IMG/VR virus record: IMGVR_UViG_3300037333_000202
Coordinates: 1-36,866 of that record
Reading direction: 5' to 3' (one strand)
Length of the DNA: 36,866 nt
Source of the DNA: a virus
The position numbers were made by a program, and so were the translations under genes. The notes beneath the pieces were generated by a model. That model saw only the letters and a program-made list of their open reading frames with translations. It was not told the origin of the DNA and made no database searches. Positions within the stretch are counted from its first letter, which is position 1. Every line of letters begins with the position of its first letter. Below, in pieces: positions 1-8,235 of the stretch.

Positions 1-41
1 TTCTAAAAAAGAATCAGCCTTATTAGAACCTTAAAGATTTT

Positions 42-69
42 TTGATCTTTTATTAAATTTTTGTATAAT
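42..69 (+). promoter_or_regulatory. Host promoter of the split thioesterase gene
   Basis: TTGATC (42-47), a 16-base spacer and TATAAT (64-69) form a good sigma70-type promoter 29 bases before the ATG at 98. It belongs to the chromosome. After integration it drives only the 12-codon stub and then reads into the phage left end, against the leftward late genes. Confidence 0.65.
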
Positions 70-97
70 CCAAACCAACTAAAAACTAGGACAAAAA

Positions 98-136
98 ATG
101 CAAATAAGAATTTATTATGAAGATACAATTTTATAG
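98..136 (+). pseudogene. 5' stub of host YbgC-like thioesterase, cut by prophage integration
   Basis: ATG at 98 encodes MQIRIYYEDT, then two phage-derived codons and TAG at 134. The same RIYYEDT sequence opens the thioesterase at 36728, where it continues [11 protein letters not shown]. The stub is thus the native start of that gene, separated from its body by the prophage. In the uninterrupted attB allele the protein should read [14 protein letters not shown]. The stub itself is too short to have a function. Confidence 0.85.
110..127. other. attL core, 18-bp direct repeat
   Basis: ATTTATTATGAAGATACA here is identical to 36740-36757. One mismatch (A here, G there) precedes it, and outside it the two sites diverge. 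The core lies inside codons 5-10 of the thioesterase gene. It marks the left host-phage junction. Confidence 0.9.
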
Positions 137-212
137 ATTTTAACTATAAAAACCCACAAAACAAGTGTTTTGAAAATGTATTTTATACCTAACAGATGGT
201 GTTTAATATAAA

Positions 213-232
213 ATAGACAATTTTATAGACAA
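213..232. promoter_or_regulatory. Putative integrase arm-type sites, left arm
   Basis: ATAGACAA occurs at 213-220 and 225-232, 12 bp apart in direct orientation. The same pair with the same 12-bp spacing and orientation occurs at 36662-36681, about 60 bases from the right core. Matching paired direct repeats near both cores are what arm-type integrase sites look like. The role is inferred. Confidence 0.6.
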
Positions 233-237
233 TATAC

Positions 238-258
238 AGAGCTACAAATAGTAGCTCT
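238..258. terminator. Hairpin at the end of the leftward late genes
   Basis: AGAGCTAC (238-245) and GTAGCTCT (251-258) form a perfect 8-bp stem with a 5-base loop, just after the last leftward tail gene. No good T-run follows on the minus strand, while CATTTTAG follows on the plus strand. It may act as a weak terminator in either direction. Confidence 0.45.
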
Positions 259-271
259 CATTTTAGTATCA

Positions 272-1198
272 CTAACCCTCAAACCTCAACCCAGTAACAA
301 ACCCACTCTCGTTAAGCGTGTGGGTTACTGTAGTAATAACAAACTCCAACTCTTCATATCGACTATCTCCAGTTAACTTCAATTTATTCCCTGCAACAAT
401 ATCCATACCATAAATACTCAAGCTTCCCACTGTTTTAAAACGATTCTCCATCTTGAGTCTGCTCTCCAGAACTCTTCTTGCCTCAGCTTCACTTTCAAAA
501 TGTTCATCTATCTGTAGTACAGGTGTTCCAGCTCCAGCTGTAACTACTATATTTTTATTCTCTTTACTGCTCCAGAAAGAGGTTTTTGCACTTTTATAAA
601 TGGTTCGATTTGTAAAAGAAACCTTTGGACCCTCTCCATAGCACTCACCAACATCTATGCTGTGAGTGTTGGTTTGCTCTCTATCTAAAAATATAAGTAC
701 ATCTTTTTTTATCTTAAAAATAGCATTTCGCTCTTTTGCAATACGTGTTAAAAAGTGTATATCACTCTCTTTGTGTTGATGTAGATACATTACTTCATCA
801 GCCACATTACATTTCACTTCCAAATCCTGTTTTATAGCTATTCTCTCTACAATCGTTTTGATGCTCTGATTTTTATGAATAACATTTTTTTTCTCTTTTA
901 ATGTTCCATTGAAGTTTGCAGAACTTGCTTCGATAGTACTAGAAAAAGCCCCTGTCTCTACTTTTTGTACCGTAAATTTTCCAACTGACCAAACATTGCT
1001 ACTAGCATAACCAAGCCACAGCTCCACTTTGTCTTCGAAGCTTACAATATTCCAGTATCCAGCTACAGTTATACGTAAAGAGTCGGCTTGGTCTCCATCA
1101 TTGTCAGTATAGCTCATGCTCATACTATTCGCATGAATCTTATTTGTTACATCAGCACCATTTACAATAAGTACAAAAATTGGGTCAATTCCTACCAT
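272..1198 (-). CDS. D: Phage late control/tail hub protein, P2 gpD-like
   Basis: This is a 308-residue protein of the P2 gpD (gp27-like hub) family, which forms the central hub of the contractile-tail baseplate above the spike. Family features seen are an N-terminal beta-rich domain (IFVLIVNGADVT, residues 7-18), a middle domain with the HQHKESDIHFLTRIAKERNA motif near 139-159 and a C-terminal stretch ending in a late TxVTHTLNESGFVTGLRFEG segment typical of the family. Length is close to the roughly 330-390 usual for gpD. It overlaps the gpX gene by 7 bases and is the last gene of the leftward late cluster, the same end position as in P2 (T-U-X-D order). Confidence 0.9.
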   Translation of the reverse strand: MVGIDPIFVLIVNGADVTNKIHANSMSMSYTDNDGDQADSLRITVAGYWNIVSFEDKVELWLGYASSNVWSVGKFTVQKVETGAFSSTIEASSANFNGTLKEKKNVIHKNQSIKTIVERIAIKQDLEVKCNVADEVMYLHQHKESDIHFLTRIAKERNAIFKIKKDVLIFLDREQTNTHSIDVGECYGEGPKVSFTNRTIYKSAKTSFWSSKENKNIVVTAGAGTPVLQIDEHFESEAEARRVLESRLKMENRFKTVGSLSIYGMDIVAGNKLKLTGDSRYEELEFVITTVTHTLNESGFVTGLRFEG

Positions 1199-1422
1199 AG
1201 CGTACTCGCTTCTATCTCTCTAGGTTTACTCTGTACTACCTCTACTACAAAAGGTAACTTTATCTCTGTTCCTTGAGATAAAAACATCGCATCTCCAAGA
1301 GTATCAATGTTCATCTCAAGAACTTTCTCTAAAAGCTCAACATTTCCATAATATTCAAATACTATTTCATCTAATCTTCTGTTTTTCTGTATAACTTTGT
1401 AGGTTTCATACTCATCTTCCAT
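1192..1422 (-). CDS. X: Tail protein X (gpX-like, LysM-type fold)
   Basis: The 76-residue protein matches P2 gpX in size and pattern: YKVIQKNRRLDEIVFEYYGN at residues 8-27 followed by LEMN...L..GTEIKLP resembles the short LysM-like repeat of this family. gpX is a small baseplate/tail component. It sits between gpU and gpD as in P2 and overlaps gpD by 7 bases. Confidence 0.88.
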   Translation of the reverse strand: MEDEYETYKVIQKNRRLDEIVFEYYGNVELLEKVLEMNIDTLGDAMFLSQGTEIKLPFVVEVVQSKPREIEASTLW

Positions 1423-1440
1423 ACAAACCCCTCTATATTA

Positions 1441-1511
1441 ACGCCATAGAGACGTTTTTGAAGTTATTGCCATACTCTAACACCATAAACACGCTTATTT
1501 TAATTGCCATA
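1441..1511 (-). repeat. Degenerate repeats of the gpU gene 3' end
   Basis: Read on the minus strand, the end of gpU (TATGGCAATTAA) is followed by TATGGTGTTAG, TATGGCAATAA and TATGGCGTTAA within 77 bases. These look like three decayed copies of the stop region. Spacing is irregular. No gene is evident in the gap. Confidence 0.5.
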
Positions 1512-1883
1512 GAACTCCTCCAACTGCATTGTAAACTTTTTACGCACTTCCGAGCCGTTATCCAGAAAAATATCTTTATCAATCGAGATTGACTGTATAG
1601 TGACCATGTAAACACGTGCAAAGTTTAATGTTACAAAAGTAACAGGTATCTTCTGGTCAGCTATCTCTATCAAGGGATCAAGTGCATAAACTTTTTTTAA
1701 AATTAATGTGCCACTAATCTCAAGTTTGTGTTCTGTTTTTCCTTTTTTCATATAGATAGGACTATTGTTTAGTCTATTTTTTTTACTCCAGCCAAAAGTA
1801 AATACATCTTTTAGTTGCTGATAACTTACATCATTCATCTCAAATAGAAACTCATTGTATACTGTGCCAATCATCGCTAACAT
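1500..1883 (-). CDS. U: Tail protein U (P2 gpU-like)
   Basis: The 127-residue protein resembles the gpU family: a start MIGTVYNEFLFEMN, a basic GWSKKNRLNNSPIYMKKG segment (residues 50-67), and a C-terminal IDKDIFLDNGSEVRKKFTMQLEEFY stretch equivalent to the family's FxxGxxxxxxFxxxLxxY ending. gpU is a small structural protein needed for tail assembly. ATG at 1883 is one base inside the stop of the tape-measure gene, so the two are translationally coupled. An alternative start is Met4. Confidence 0.88.
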   Translation of the reverse strand: MLAMIGTVYNEFLFEMNDVSYQQLKDVFTFGWSKKNRLNNSPIYMKKGKTEHKLEISGTLILKKVYALDPLIEIADQKIPVTFVTLNFARVYMVTIQSISIDKDIFLDNGSEVRKKFTMQLEEFYGN

Positions 1884-4663
1884 TAATCGTATAACCTTTT
1901 ACTTATTTGGTCTTGCTGTGCTTTGTATAGAGCCTCTTTTACTCTAGCTTCAACCTCTGCCATAAACTGCTCTTTGTCCATGTTGTTATGAATATGAGTT
2001 TCACCAGAGAAATTAACCGTAACTGTTTGATTAATGGTTGCTGGTGTATTTGTAGTGGTAGAAAAACTCTCTCTAACAATATTCTCTTTGGAAATATTCT
2101 CTATTATTCTTTCAGAGTTTATCTTAGCAACAGCTCCACCTCTATTCATATTTACACTTTTAATTGTTGGTTGAGCAACAGCTAAAGAACCACTTAATGC
2201 TACACCAGCTCCTGCAAGAGCTAACTGCTTTCGCACTTTAAAAGTTGTATTGTTAACAGCCTTTAAAAGAGGTTTATCATTGATACTACTTGCTACGGTC
2301 TCCATAAGCTTTATTTTATGAATATCTGTCAATGCTCCACGTTTTGCAGGCGAAAATGGGAAGAAGTCCCTGATACTTTTTGTAATATCTCCCACTTTTT
2401 TAGTCAGTTTTCCCCATGTTGCTGTCATGCCATCAACAACAGAACTAATGATTTTACTTCCTGCATCTTTTAACGAGAAATTGGAGAAAAAATTAGAAAG
2501 TTTGTTCCATTTTTCCATTACAAAATCAAGGGGATTCCAACTCAAAGCACTTTTTAAACCGTTCCAGCCAATAGAAAAAAGATTTTTAATACCATTCCCT
2601 ATACCTGTAAAAAAACCTAAAATAGGTTGCCAATTATTTGTAATTATGCCAATAGGCGACCAATTAAACAGCATTTTAATCCCATTCCAAGATATAGAAA
2701 GTCCACTCTTTATGCTACTCCATGTAGAACTAAAGATACCTTTTACACTCTCCCATTTACTGCTAAACCAAGAGCTAATACCCTCCCAATTCGCATAGAT
2801 TAACGCTGCACCTCCAGCAATTACTCCGATAGCTATTCCTATAGGATTACTCATAAATGACAAAGATAAAACTCTTATTCCGTTACTTGCTAGTCCTGCT
2901 GCAATACCTAATGCACCAAGAGCAACACCTCCAGCAAGTAAAGCTGTAGTCCCTACCACAACATACTTAGTTAGTTTAGGATATTTATCACTCATCTCCC
3001 CTAGCCAGGTACTAAACCCTGCTAATTTATCAGCAACAACTTTAATAGCAGGAGTAAAAATCTTAGAAAACTTTATGGAAATTCCTTCAATTGCTGAACT
3101 AAATCTTTTTAATGCTCCAGCTGTAGTATTATTTTGAATATCTGCCATTTTCTGAGAAAATCCTGTTGACTTTTCCAGCGTTGTTACATACTTTTTTAAT
3201 GTTCCATCAGCCTTATCAGTTAATGCAATCGCTGCACTTACTGCCTCTGTCCCAAATAGTTTTTTCATATAATCGGACTTGACAGTATTTCCCATTCCCT
3301 TTGTTTTGTTATTAAGCTGTTTTAAAACATTAATCATTCCTAAGAAATTACCCTTTGAATCTTTTAGTTTTAATCCTAACTTTTCAACTACTTTAGCAGC
3401 TTCTTTTGGTGGTGATGCCATTCTTAGATACATGCTCCTAAGAGCTGTCCCAGCTTCACTCCCTTTAATTCCTATATCTCCTAATTTACCTGTAAGAGCC
3501 GTAACAGTTTGAATACTATCCCCAAGAGATTGAGCAGGAGTCGCTGCGTACTTCATCGTCTCCCCGATGCTCTGCACATCTACATTAGCTGTAGTAATTG
3601 CTTTTGCCATCACATCGGCTACCATTCCCATTTTTTCTGCTTTTATTTTGAAACCACTTAAAACATTTGATGCAATATCTGAAGTAGTAGCCAAATCAAC
3701 AGCTCCTGCACTTGCTAAATTTAAAACACCTGGCATGGCTTTAATCGTTTGATTGGTCTTAAATCCAGCCATGCTCAAGTATTGCATACCCTCTGCAACC
3801 TGACTAGACGAAAAAGTAGTAGTTGATCCGAGCTTTAAGGCTGTAGACTCCAAAGCTTTAAATTCTGTATCCGTTGCCATTGTAATCGCTTTTACTCTTG
3901 CCATAGAGCTTTCAAACTCTATTCCTGTTTTAATAGGCATCGCAACCGTTGCTACACGTGCTACATTTGTAACGGCACTCTGTTTAAAGTGGTCTCTACG
4001 CTCTACGGTTTGTTGAATCTTTAGTTTTGTAGCATTTATCTTTTCAATAGTTCGACCAATTTTACCTATTGTTTTGTTTGTCTTCTCTGCTTCTGTTCTA
4101 GCATTTTTAAGCTCATCGTCCAAAGTAATCTTTTTAGAGTTTAATGCTCCAATAAGATTTTTGGTTCGAGTTAGTTTTTCATTTACTCTCTTGTTCGCCT
4201 CTTTAGTTTTAGCTAACTCTTCATCGAGTCCGATTTTTGTAGAAGAGAGTGAGATGATTTTTTTACGTGTACTCTCAAGCGATTTATTCAGTTTTTTGAG
4301 TTGCTTTTCGTCTGTAGTAGTTTTAATTTCAAGTTCAAGCTTTCTCTCTTTTCTCTCAAGTGTTTTTAAATCAGACTTTACTTTACTAAGAGCTATATTG
4401 ATTGAATTTACTTTTTTTGTGTCGAGTTGTAAAGAGAGTTTTGTTTTTCTCTTTTGTAGATTTTCAAGTTTAGTCGAAAGTTCTGTTAACTCTTTTCCTA
4501 CTTTTAAAACATTTTTATCATTAGCAATAAGGTCTATCTTTTTAGCACTAAGCTTCTCTATAGTCTTACTAACAGAGCTAGTTTTCGAAGATAGAGAAGA
4601 AAGTTTACTGACTGCATCACTAACTTTGGCACCAATGCTTATGTTTAAACCTATTTTTTTCAT
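1883..4663 (-). CDS. T: Tail tape measure protein (P2 gpT-like)
   Basis: The 926-residue protein sets tail length and occupies the tube lumen. Residues 1-225 are charged coiled coil. Residues about 235-420 are the TP901-type tape-measure core (ESSMARVKAITMATDTEFKALESTALKLGSTTTFSSSQVAEGMQYLSMAGF). Residues about 560-650 hold hydrophobic segments (KYVVVGTTALLAGGVALGALGIA; IGIAIGVIAGGAALIY), followed by tryptophan-rich repeats (SWNGIKMLFNWSPIGIITNNW; GWNGLKSALSWNPLDFVMEKW). The C-terminus has the NFSGETHIHNNMDKEQFMAEVEARVKEAL motif frequent in P2/Mu tape measures. Position between E/E' and U is canonical. Confidence 0.95.
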   Translation of the reverse strand: MKKIGLNISIGAKVSDAVSKLSSLSSKTSSVSKTIEKLSAKKIDLIANDKNVLKVGKELTELSTKLENLQKRKTKLSLQLDTKKVNSINIALSKVKSDLKTLERKERKLELEIKTTTDEKQLKKLNKSLESTRKKIISLSSTKIGLDEELAKTKEANKRVNEKLTRTKNLIGALNSKKITLDDELKNARTEAEKTNKTIGKIGRTIEKINATKLKIQQTVERRDHFKQSAVTNVARVATVAMPIKTGIEFESSMARVKAITMATDTEFKALESTALKLGSTTTFSSSQVAEGMQYLSMAGFKTNQTIKAMPGVLNLASAGAVDLATTSDIASNVLSGFKIKAEKMGMVADVMAKAITTANVDVQSIGETMKYAATPAQSLGDSIQTVTALTGKLGDIGIKGSEAGTALRSMYLRMASPPKEAAKVVEKLGLKLKDSKGNFLGMINVLKQLNNKTKGMGNTVKSDYMKKLFGTEAVSAAIALTDKADGTLKKYVTTLEKSTGFSQKMADIQNNTTAGALKRFSSAIEGISIKFSKIFTPAIKVVADKLAGFSTWLGEMSDKYPKLTKYVVVGTTALLAGGVALGALGIAAGLASNGIRVLSLSFMSNPIGIAIGVIAGGAALIYANWEGISSWFSSKWESVKGIFSSTWSSIKSGLSISWNGIKMLFNWSPIGIITNNWQPILGFFTGIGNGIKNLFSIGWNGLKSALSWNPLDFVMEKWNKLSNFFSNFSLKDAGSKIISSVVDGMTATWGKLTKKVGDITKSIRDFFPFSPAKRGALTDIHKIKLMETVASSINDKPLLKAVNNTTFKVRKQLALAGAGVALSGSLAVAQPTIKSVNMNRGGAVAKINSERIIENISKENIVRESFSTTTNTPATINQTVTVNFSGETHIHNNMDKEQFMAEVEARVKEALYKAQQDQISKRLYD

Positions 4664-4666
4664 ACT

Positions 4667-4792
4667 CTATCCTTCTCTTTTATTTAAATCTATTGCTATC
4701 TCATAGAAATGCTCTATCTCATTTAGTTCCATCTCCAATAAATCTGAAAATGAAAAATGAATAAAATGCCCCACAAGAGCCATCTTATTCAT
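4667..4792 (-). CDS. E': gpE'-like tail assembly chaperone extension
   Basis: This 41-residue frame reads MNKMALVGHFIHFSFSDLLEMELNEIEHFYEIAIDLNKREG. Its H-F-F-x3-L-x2-M-x-L-x-E core matches the P2 gpE' family (FHWPPSE..PMSLTEL). The frame is open upstream into the end of gpE and lies -1 relative to it, so in P2-like phages it is made mainly as a gpE-E' fusion. If the slip occurs at TTT (4816-4820 region), the fusion would be about 167 residues. ATG at 4792 has no strong ribosome site, which favours the fusion. Confidence 0.8.
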   Translation of the reverse strand: MNKMALVGHFIHFSFSDLLEMELNEIEHFYEIAIDLNKREG

Positions 4793-4809
4793 GAGCAATT
4801 TCCATGAGA

Positions 4810-5169
4810 CTACATAAAAACGTCTATGGTCTCTACTATATGCTTTAGATGCTTTTGCCAGTCCATTTCATCGAACTCGTCATCAGAAACATCATTTAGA
4901 TCACTACATAATAGCCGTGCGAGTTGATATGTAGCTCCTATACCTACAGCACTACCAATCTGACGAATATCCCTCCCCGTTGGTCTCCTGAATGTTAAGC
5001 TCTCAAACTCTTCACCGTCTACTTTTAAAGGCTCTGTAAAAAAGATAGTCTCTTCTGACTTCTCATTTTTTTCAGCTACCTCTTTGTAATGATTAAGTTT
5101 CTCCAGCTCTGCTTTAAGTGCTGCATTCTCTTCTTGTAACTTTTTATTTTGATTTTCTAATTTTTCCAT
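4810..5169 (-). CDS. E: Tail assembly chaperone gpE-like
   Basis: The 119-residue protein has an N-terminal coiled coil (residues 1-38) not usual in the family, then the gpE chaperone domain: VDGEEFESLTFRRPTGRDI (50-68) resembles the L..P..dG..v..L.lR.Pt..dl pattern of the family. It lies between the tube gene and the tape-measure gene, where P2-like phages place E/E'. It should bind the tape measure during tail assembly. The last codons, GTT TTT ATG TAG, contain the proposed -1 slip site. Confidence 0.85.
   Translation of the reverse strand: MEKLENQNKKLQEENAALKAELEKLNHYKEVAEKNEKSEETIFFTEPLKVDGEEFESLTFRRPTGRDIRQIGSAVGIGATYQLARLLCSDLNDVSDDEFDEMDWQKHLKHIVETIDVFM
4813..4821 (-). promoter_or_regulatory. 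Putative -1 frameshift site joining gpE to gpE'
   Basis: On the minus strand the gpE frame ends GTT TTT ATG TAG. Slipping back one base after TTT gives TAT GTA GTC TCA TGG AAA TTG CTC ATG, which runs without a stop into the gpE' frame. The five T bases allow tRNA-Phe to re-pair TTT to TTT. It is not a full X XXY YYZ heptamer, so efficiency is uncertain. Confidence 0.6.
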
Positions 5170-5172
5170 TTT

Positions 5173-5685
5173 TTACCCCACAAATTCTCTGGCTTCTGCC
5201 ATAATATCATTCTTGCCATCAGGCTTACAGATGCCACCAATCTTATCGATTTCACAAACACAAATACCATTTATATACTTCTTGTAGAAAGTAATAGACT
5301 TCATCTTTACTTTGTTCTCATATTTCTCACCACGTTTAATCGTACCCTCACTTAAGCCACTATATTGACCATTAGCCACAATTTTTACTTTTTTGAGCTG
5401 ACCTAGTTCACCATTGTTTTTAGCAGTTTTTAAAACCACTTTACCATTGTTCATCTTTCCCATCTCATCATAAACTGATGCGTCATCAGCAAACATAGTG
5501 AACTCTAGCTCCATATTCTCTACAGCTCCATAGAATAGCTCGAACTTCCCCACTGGTGAAGACTCACTCTCTACACCAACCATCTCAATCGCTGGAGGAG
5601 TTACCTCATTTGCAACTCCTTTTTGACCCATGCCACCAACATAGACATTGAAGTCTTGAAAAATTTCTTCATTTCGTCTTGACAT
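5173..5685 (-). CDS. FII: Contractile tail tube protein (P2 gpFII-like)
   Basis: The 170-residue protein has the size and pattern of gpFII, the inner tube subunit: FNVYVGGMGQKGVANEVTPPAIEMVGVESESSPVGKFELFYG near the start is the family's N-terminal signature, and the C-terminal half has the alternating hydrophobic pattern KSITFYKKYINGICVCEIDKIGGIC. The gene directly follows the sheath gene with a 3-base gap and precedes gpE, as in P2. Confidence 0.92.
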   Translation of the reverse strand: MSRRNEEIFQDFNVYVGGMGQKGVANEVTPPAIEMVGVESESSPVGKFELFYGAVENMELEFTMFADDASVYDEMGKMNNGKVVLKTAKNNGELGQLKKVKIVANGQYSGLSEGTIKRGEKYENKVKMKSITFYKKYINGICVCEIDKIGGICKPDGKNDIMAEAREFVG

Positions 5686-5688
5686 TTT

Positions 5689-6810
5689 TTACCCTTTTAA
5701 CATTTTTACAATTACAGAAGAGTAATCGTTTACTTTATTGAAGTGGAAGTTCACTCGTCGCACTTTTGGAGCTTCTTGGAAGTCAAGCTTAAATCTAAAG
5801 TCACCTGCACTAATCATCGCATCGGTCATCTCATCAACCAGGAACTCTATCTCTCCACCAAGTAGTAGCTTATCTTTTATGAGTCTATTTTTAAACTCAT
5901 CAGCAGAGTCCTGAATGACATCCAACGCAGGATAATCTTTATCAATTTGACTAGAGAGGTCTCTTCTCATGGTCTCTGCCATATTGTCAATAAGCCGTAC
6001 AAGCAAACCATTACGCTCCCACAAGTCATCTGCACAAGTATGGTCGCTAAACCAAAACTTCAGTCCATTATCTTCAATAATTGGAGCTACTTGAATCTCG
6101 TTAAAAGGGTCTGTCTCATCAAGCCCAGCATGATAGTCAGTCTCATGTTTAACCGAATCCATAGGTAATGGTCGATTTGAAAGAGACTTGTACCAACCAT
6201 TTACAGCCGAACCATCAAGCCAAGCTCTAAAGAAAGTAGCAACTGTTCCACCATCGTACCACTCATTGGTGTTGGTATCGATGTTGAATGTTCCTAGTGC
6301 AGAACGAATCAACGTCAATCTGCTAGAGCTATGCTCTTTTCTTGATGTTTGAGCTGCAATCAAATCTGTAGCATCAACATCGACATAACATCGAGCAATT
6401 TTTGCTTCACATACATCAATCATTGAGCTAACAATGTTTCTGTCTGTTCCAAAATCAGGAACAGTTAAAAGGTCAAACTTAAGCTTAGACTTTTTAAGTA
6501 GATTAACACCATCTATAATGTTCCCTTTTTGAACATCAGCATCATCACTAGGCTCAACACAGCTTACTACTATAGGGACTGTTGTTTCAAACTTGTTTTC
6601 CCATAGGTCTAGGTATCGTTCCCAATTCCCTCCCCCTGTTGTTACATTCTCTTTGAAAAAAGCTAACGCATCTTTGGGTGAGTCAAAGTAGTTTAGCCCT
6701 GGACTCATAGCTACAAGTAGCACAATAGCTACAGGAAAAGTGGATTTTATCTCTAAATTTCGTGGGGCATCTGAACCCCTTGTGGTTTGAAAACCTCTTG
6801 TATTACTCAT
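5689..6810 (-). CDS. FI: Contractile tail sheath protein (P2 gpFI-like)
   Basis: The 373-residue protein fits the P2/Mu-type sheath family in length and order. Supporting segments are SPKDALAFFKEN (43-54), a Rossmann-like middle part (KFDLLTVPDFGTDRNIVSSMIDVCEAKIARCYVDVDA), and the C-terminal NLLxxLID-type stretch (ERNGLLVRLIDNMAETMRRDL) with a late FxFKLDFQEAPKVRRVNFHFNKVND strand region. It makes the outer contractile layer of the tail. Its presence shows a myovirus-type tail. Confidence 0.93.
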   Translation of the reverse strand: MSNTRGFQTTRGSDAPRNLEIKSTFPVAIVLLVAMSPGLNYFDSPKDALAFFKENVTTGGGNWERYLDLWENKFETTVPIVVSCVEPSDDADVQKGNIIDGVNLLKKSKLKFDLLTVPDFGTDRNIVSSMIDVCEAKIARCYVDVDATDLIAAQTSRKEHSSSRLTLIRSALGTFNIDTNTNEWYDGGTVATFFRAWLDGSAVNGWYKSLSNRPLPMDSVKHETDYHAGLDETDPFNEIQVAPIIEDNGLKFWFSDHTCADDLWERNGLLVRLIDNMAETMRRDLSSQIDKDYPALDVIQDSADEFKNRLIKDKLLLGGEIEFLVDEMTDAMISAGDFRFKLDFQEAPKVRRVNFHFNKVNDYSSVIVKMLKG

Positions 6811-6822
6811 TTTCTTATCCTT

Positions 6823-7182
6823 TTAAATATTTGGGAATTTATCATATGTAGGCTCACGACCTTCTTCTAAAGCTTTTGTCCCTTCCGTGATTACTCCATA
6901 AGACCAACCTGTTCTAACACCTATTTTAAAAAGTTTTTCATAACTCTCTCTATGCTCTTCTTTCATCTCTTCTACTGCTTCATGTAAACTCTTTGAATCG
7001 TTCAGTATCATTGTGCTTTGATTAACAATATTCTTATCTATCTCTTCTAGCGATACTCCTTCTGCAGAAAGCATTGTCTTGTGAAAAGTTGTCCACTTCT
7101 CATCCTCTCCTTGCTTCATCGGTGGATAGAACTTATGAATATACGTTCTAATAGGATTTATCTCAACTGTTTTCTCTTCCAT
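6823..7182 (-). CDS. Unknown protein next to the tail fibre gene; possible fibre chaperone
   Basis: The 119-residue soluble protein was not recognised. It has IHKFYPPMKQGEDEKWTTFHKTML (15-38) and an acidic helix EEMKEEHRESYEKLFKIG. P2-like phages place the fibre assembly chaperone gpG here, between fibre gene H and sheath gene FI, so a fibre-associated chaperone is the contextual guess. No sequence motif proves it. It is 9 bases downstream of the fibre gene. Confidence 0.7.
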   Translation of the reverse strand: MEEKTVEINPIRTYIHKFYPPMKQGEDEKWTTFHKTMLSAEGVSLEEIDKNIVNQSTMILNDSKSLHEAVEEMKEEHRESYEKLFKIGVRTGWSYGVITEGTKALEEGREPTYDKFPNI

Positions 7183-7191
7183 TTATACTCC

Positions 7192-8235
7192 TTATGCTAT
7201 TCTGTGACCAGAAAATGAAAAAGAAACCATTACTCCATCTGAATCTGTTGCATTGTTCCATACTAAAAATTCAACACACACTTTTTCTCCAGCTTTTAAA
7301 TAATGATTTACCGAGTCACTAGCCTGATCTCTCCTCCACTTCGCTTGAAGGTTGTCTGGTCCAACAGATCCGACTTGCCCTAGCCACATCTCTCCAATTT
7401 TATCAGCACCTGCTCCTGAACCATCAGGGGTAACATCTTGATCGTAGCGATTTATAGCAAATATCATATCTTCATGCCACTTCATGTCTGTATAATCAAT
7501 ACTGCTTCCATCTTCATTTTTTACTAAAGTATTAACAAAGACTTTTGAAGAAAAGTTATAAAAACCATCTATAGGAGCAGTAAAAATCCCTGTGTTTGAA
7601 TCATATGCAGATCCTTCATTAACCTCAACTCTATCTGCCTTTAGTATTGTGTGTAGTTTTACTTCCTGAACGCCATTCCAAACAAAATGATTTGCACTAA
7701 ATATGATTCTCATCTTCTCTCTCCACTCTTGAAGCTCTGAAATATCAACTTTAGTCTCTTCTATTTCACTGTTTACGTTTGCAAACTCTGCTTCATAGTT
7801 TAGCTGTAAGTCTAACCCTTGATCTATGATGTTAATTGCATCCAAATTAACATCGACTACTTTTAAAGTATAGGAGAAGATAGGTTTTGACCAAATTGAC
7901 TTGTATGCCAAAGTTTTATCGGGAGAAGACCAAACAGCAAAGAGCGTTCCATCTTCTAGAAAAAACCCTATCTCGTTTATATAGAACTCTTCTGTTTTAT
8001 CATCAAAAATAGTATTTAATGTAAACTGATAATTCTCTTTATCTACTTGAGAGCTAAGAATCTCTACTCTTAACTTTTCATCTTCTAGTAAAGCTCTATC
8101 TGCTGTTGGTGTGTAGCGACCTGTACCAATAGCGATATATTTTATATTTACTTTCAACTGAGCATTGTCAGCTTCAAATACTGCTTGTTTTCCTATATCC
8201 GTTATAACGGGTATGATTCTATCGCTTACAGACAT
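7192..8235 (-). CDS. Tail fibre protein: P2 gpH-type N-terminus with C1q/TNF-like tip
   Basis: Residues 1-150 match the tail-collar-fibre N-terminal domain (SDRIIPVITDIGKQAVFEAD; KYIAIGTGRYTPTADRALLEDEKLR; FYINEIGFFLEDGTLFAVWSSPD), which anchors fibres to baseplate gpI/gpJ. A short helical neck (155-172) follows. Residues about 175-347 look like a C1q/TNF-type jelly roll: SAYDSNTGIFTAPIDGFYNFSSKVFV is the typical entry, and the end HYLKAGEKVCVEFLVWNNA...VSFSFSGHRIA is the typical exit. Such a tip would bind host surface. There is no invertible cassette or variable repeat beside it. The start overlaps the gpI stop by 10 bases. Confidence 0.88.
   Translation of the reverse strand: MSVSDRIIPVITDIGKQAVFEADNAQLKVNIKYIAIGTGRYTPTADRALLEDEKLRVEILSSQVDKENYQFTLNTIFDDKTEEFYINEIGFFLEDGTLFAVWSSPDKTLAYKSIWSKPIFSYTLKVVDVNLDAINIIDQGLDLQLNYEAEFANVNSEIEETKVDISELQEWREKMRIIFSANHFVWNGVQEVKLHTILKADRVEVNEGSAYDSNTGIFTAPIDGFYNFSSKVFVNTLVKNEDGSSIDYTDMKWHEDMIFAINRYDQDVTPDGSGAGADKIGEMWLGQVGSVGPDNLQAKWRRDQASDSVNHYLKAGEKVCVEFLVWNNATDSDGVMVSFSFSGHRIA

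Noticed and set aside
4074-4706. A 210-codon frame on the plus strand opposite the tape-measure gene
   Set aside because: It is the antisense shadow of the coiled-coil coding region of gpT; its composition (runs of Ser, Phe, Leu) is typical of an antisense frame and it has no ribosome site.
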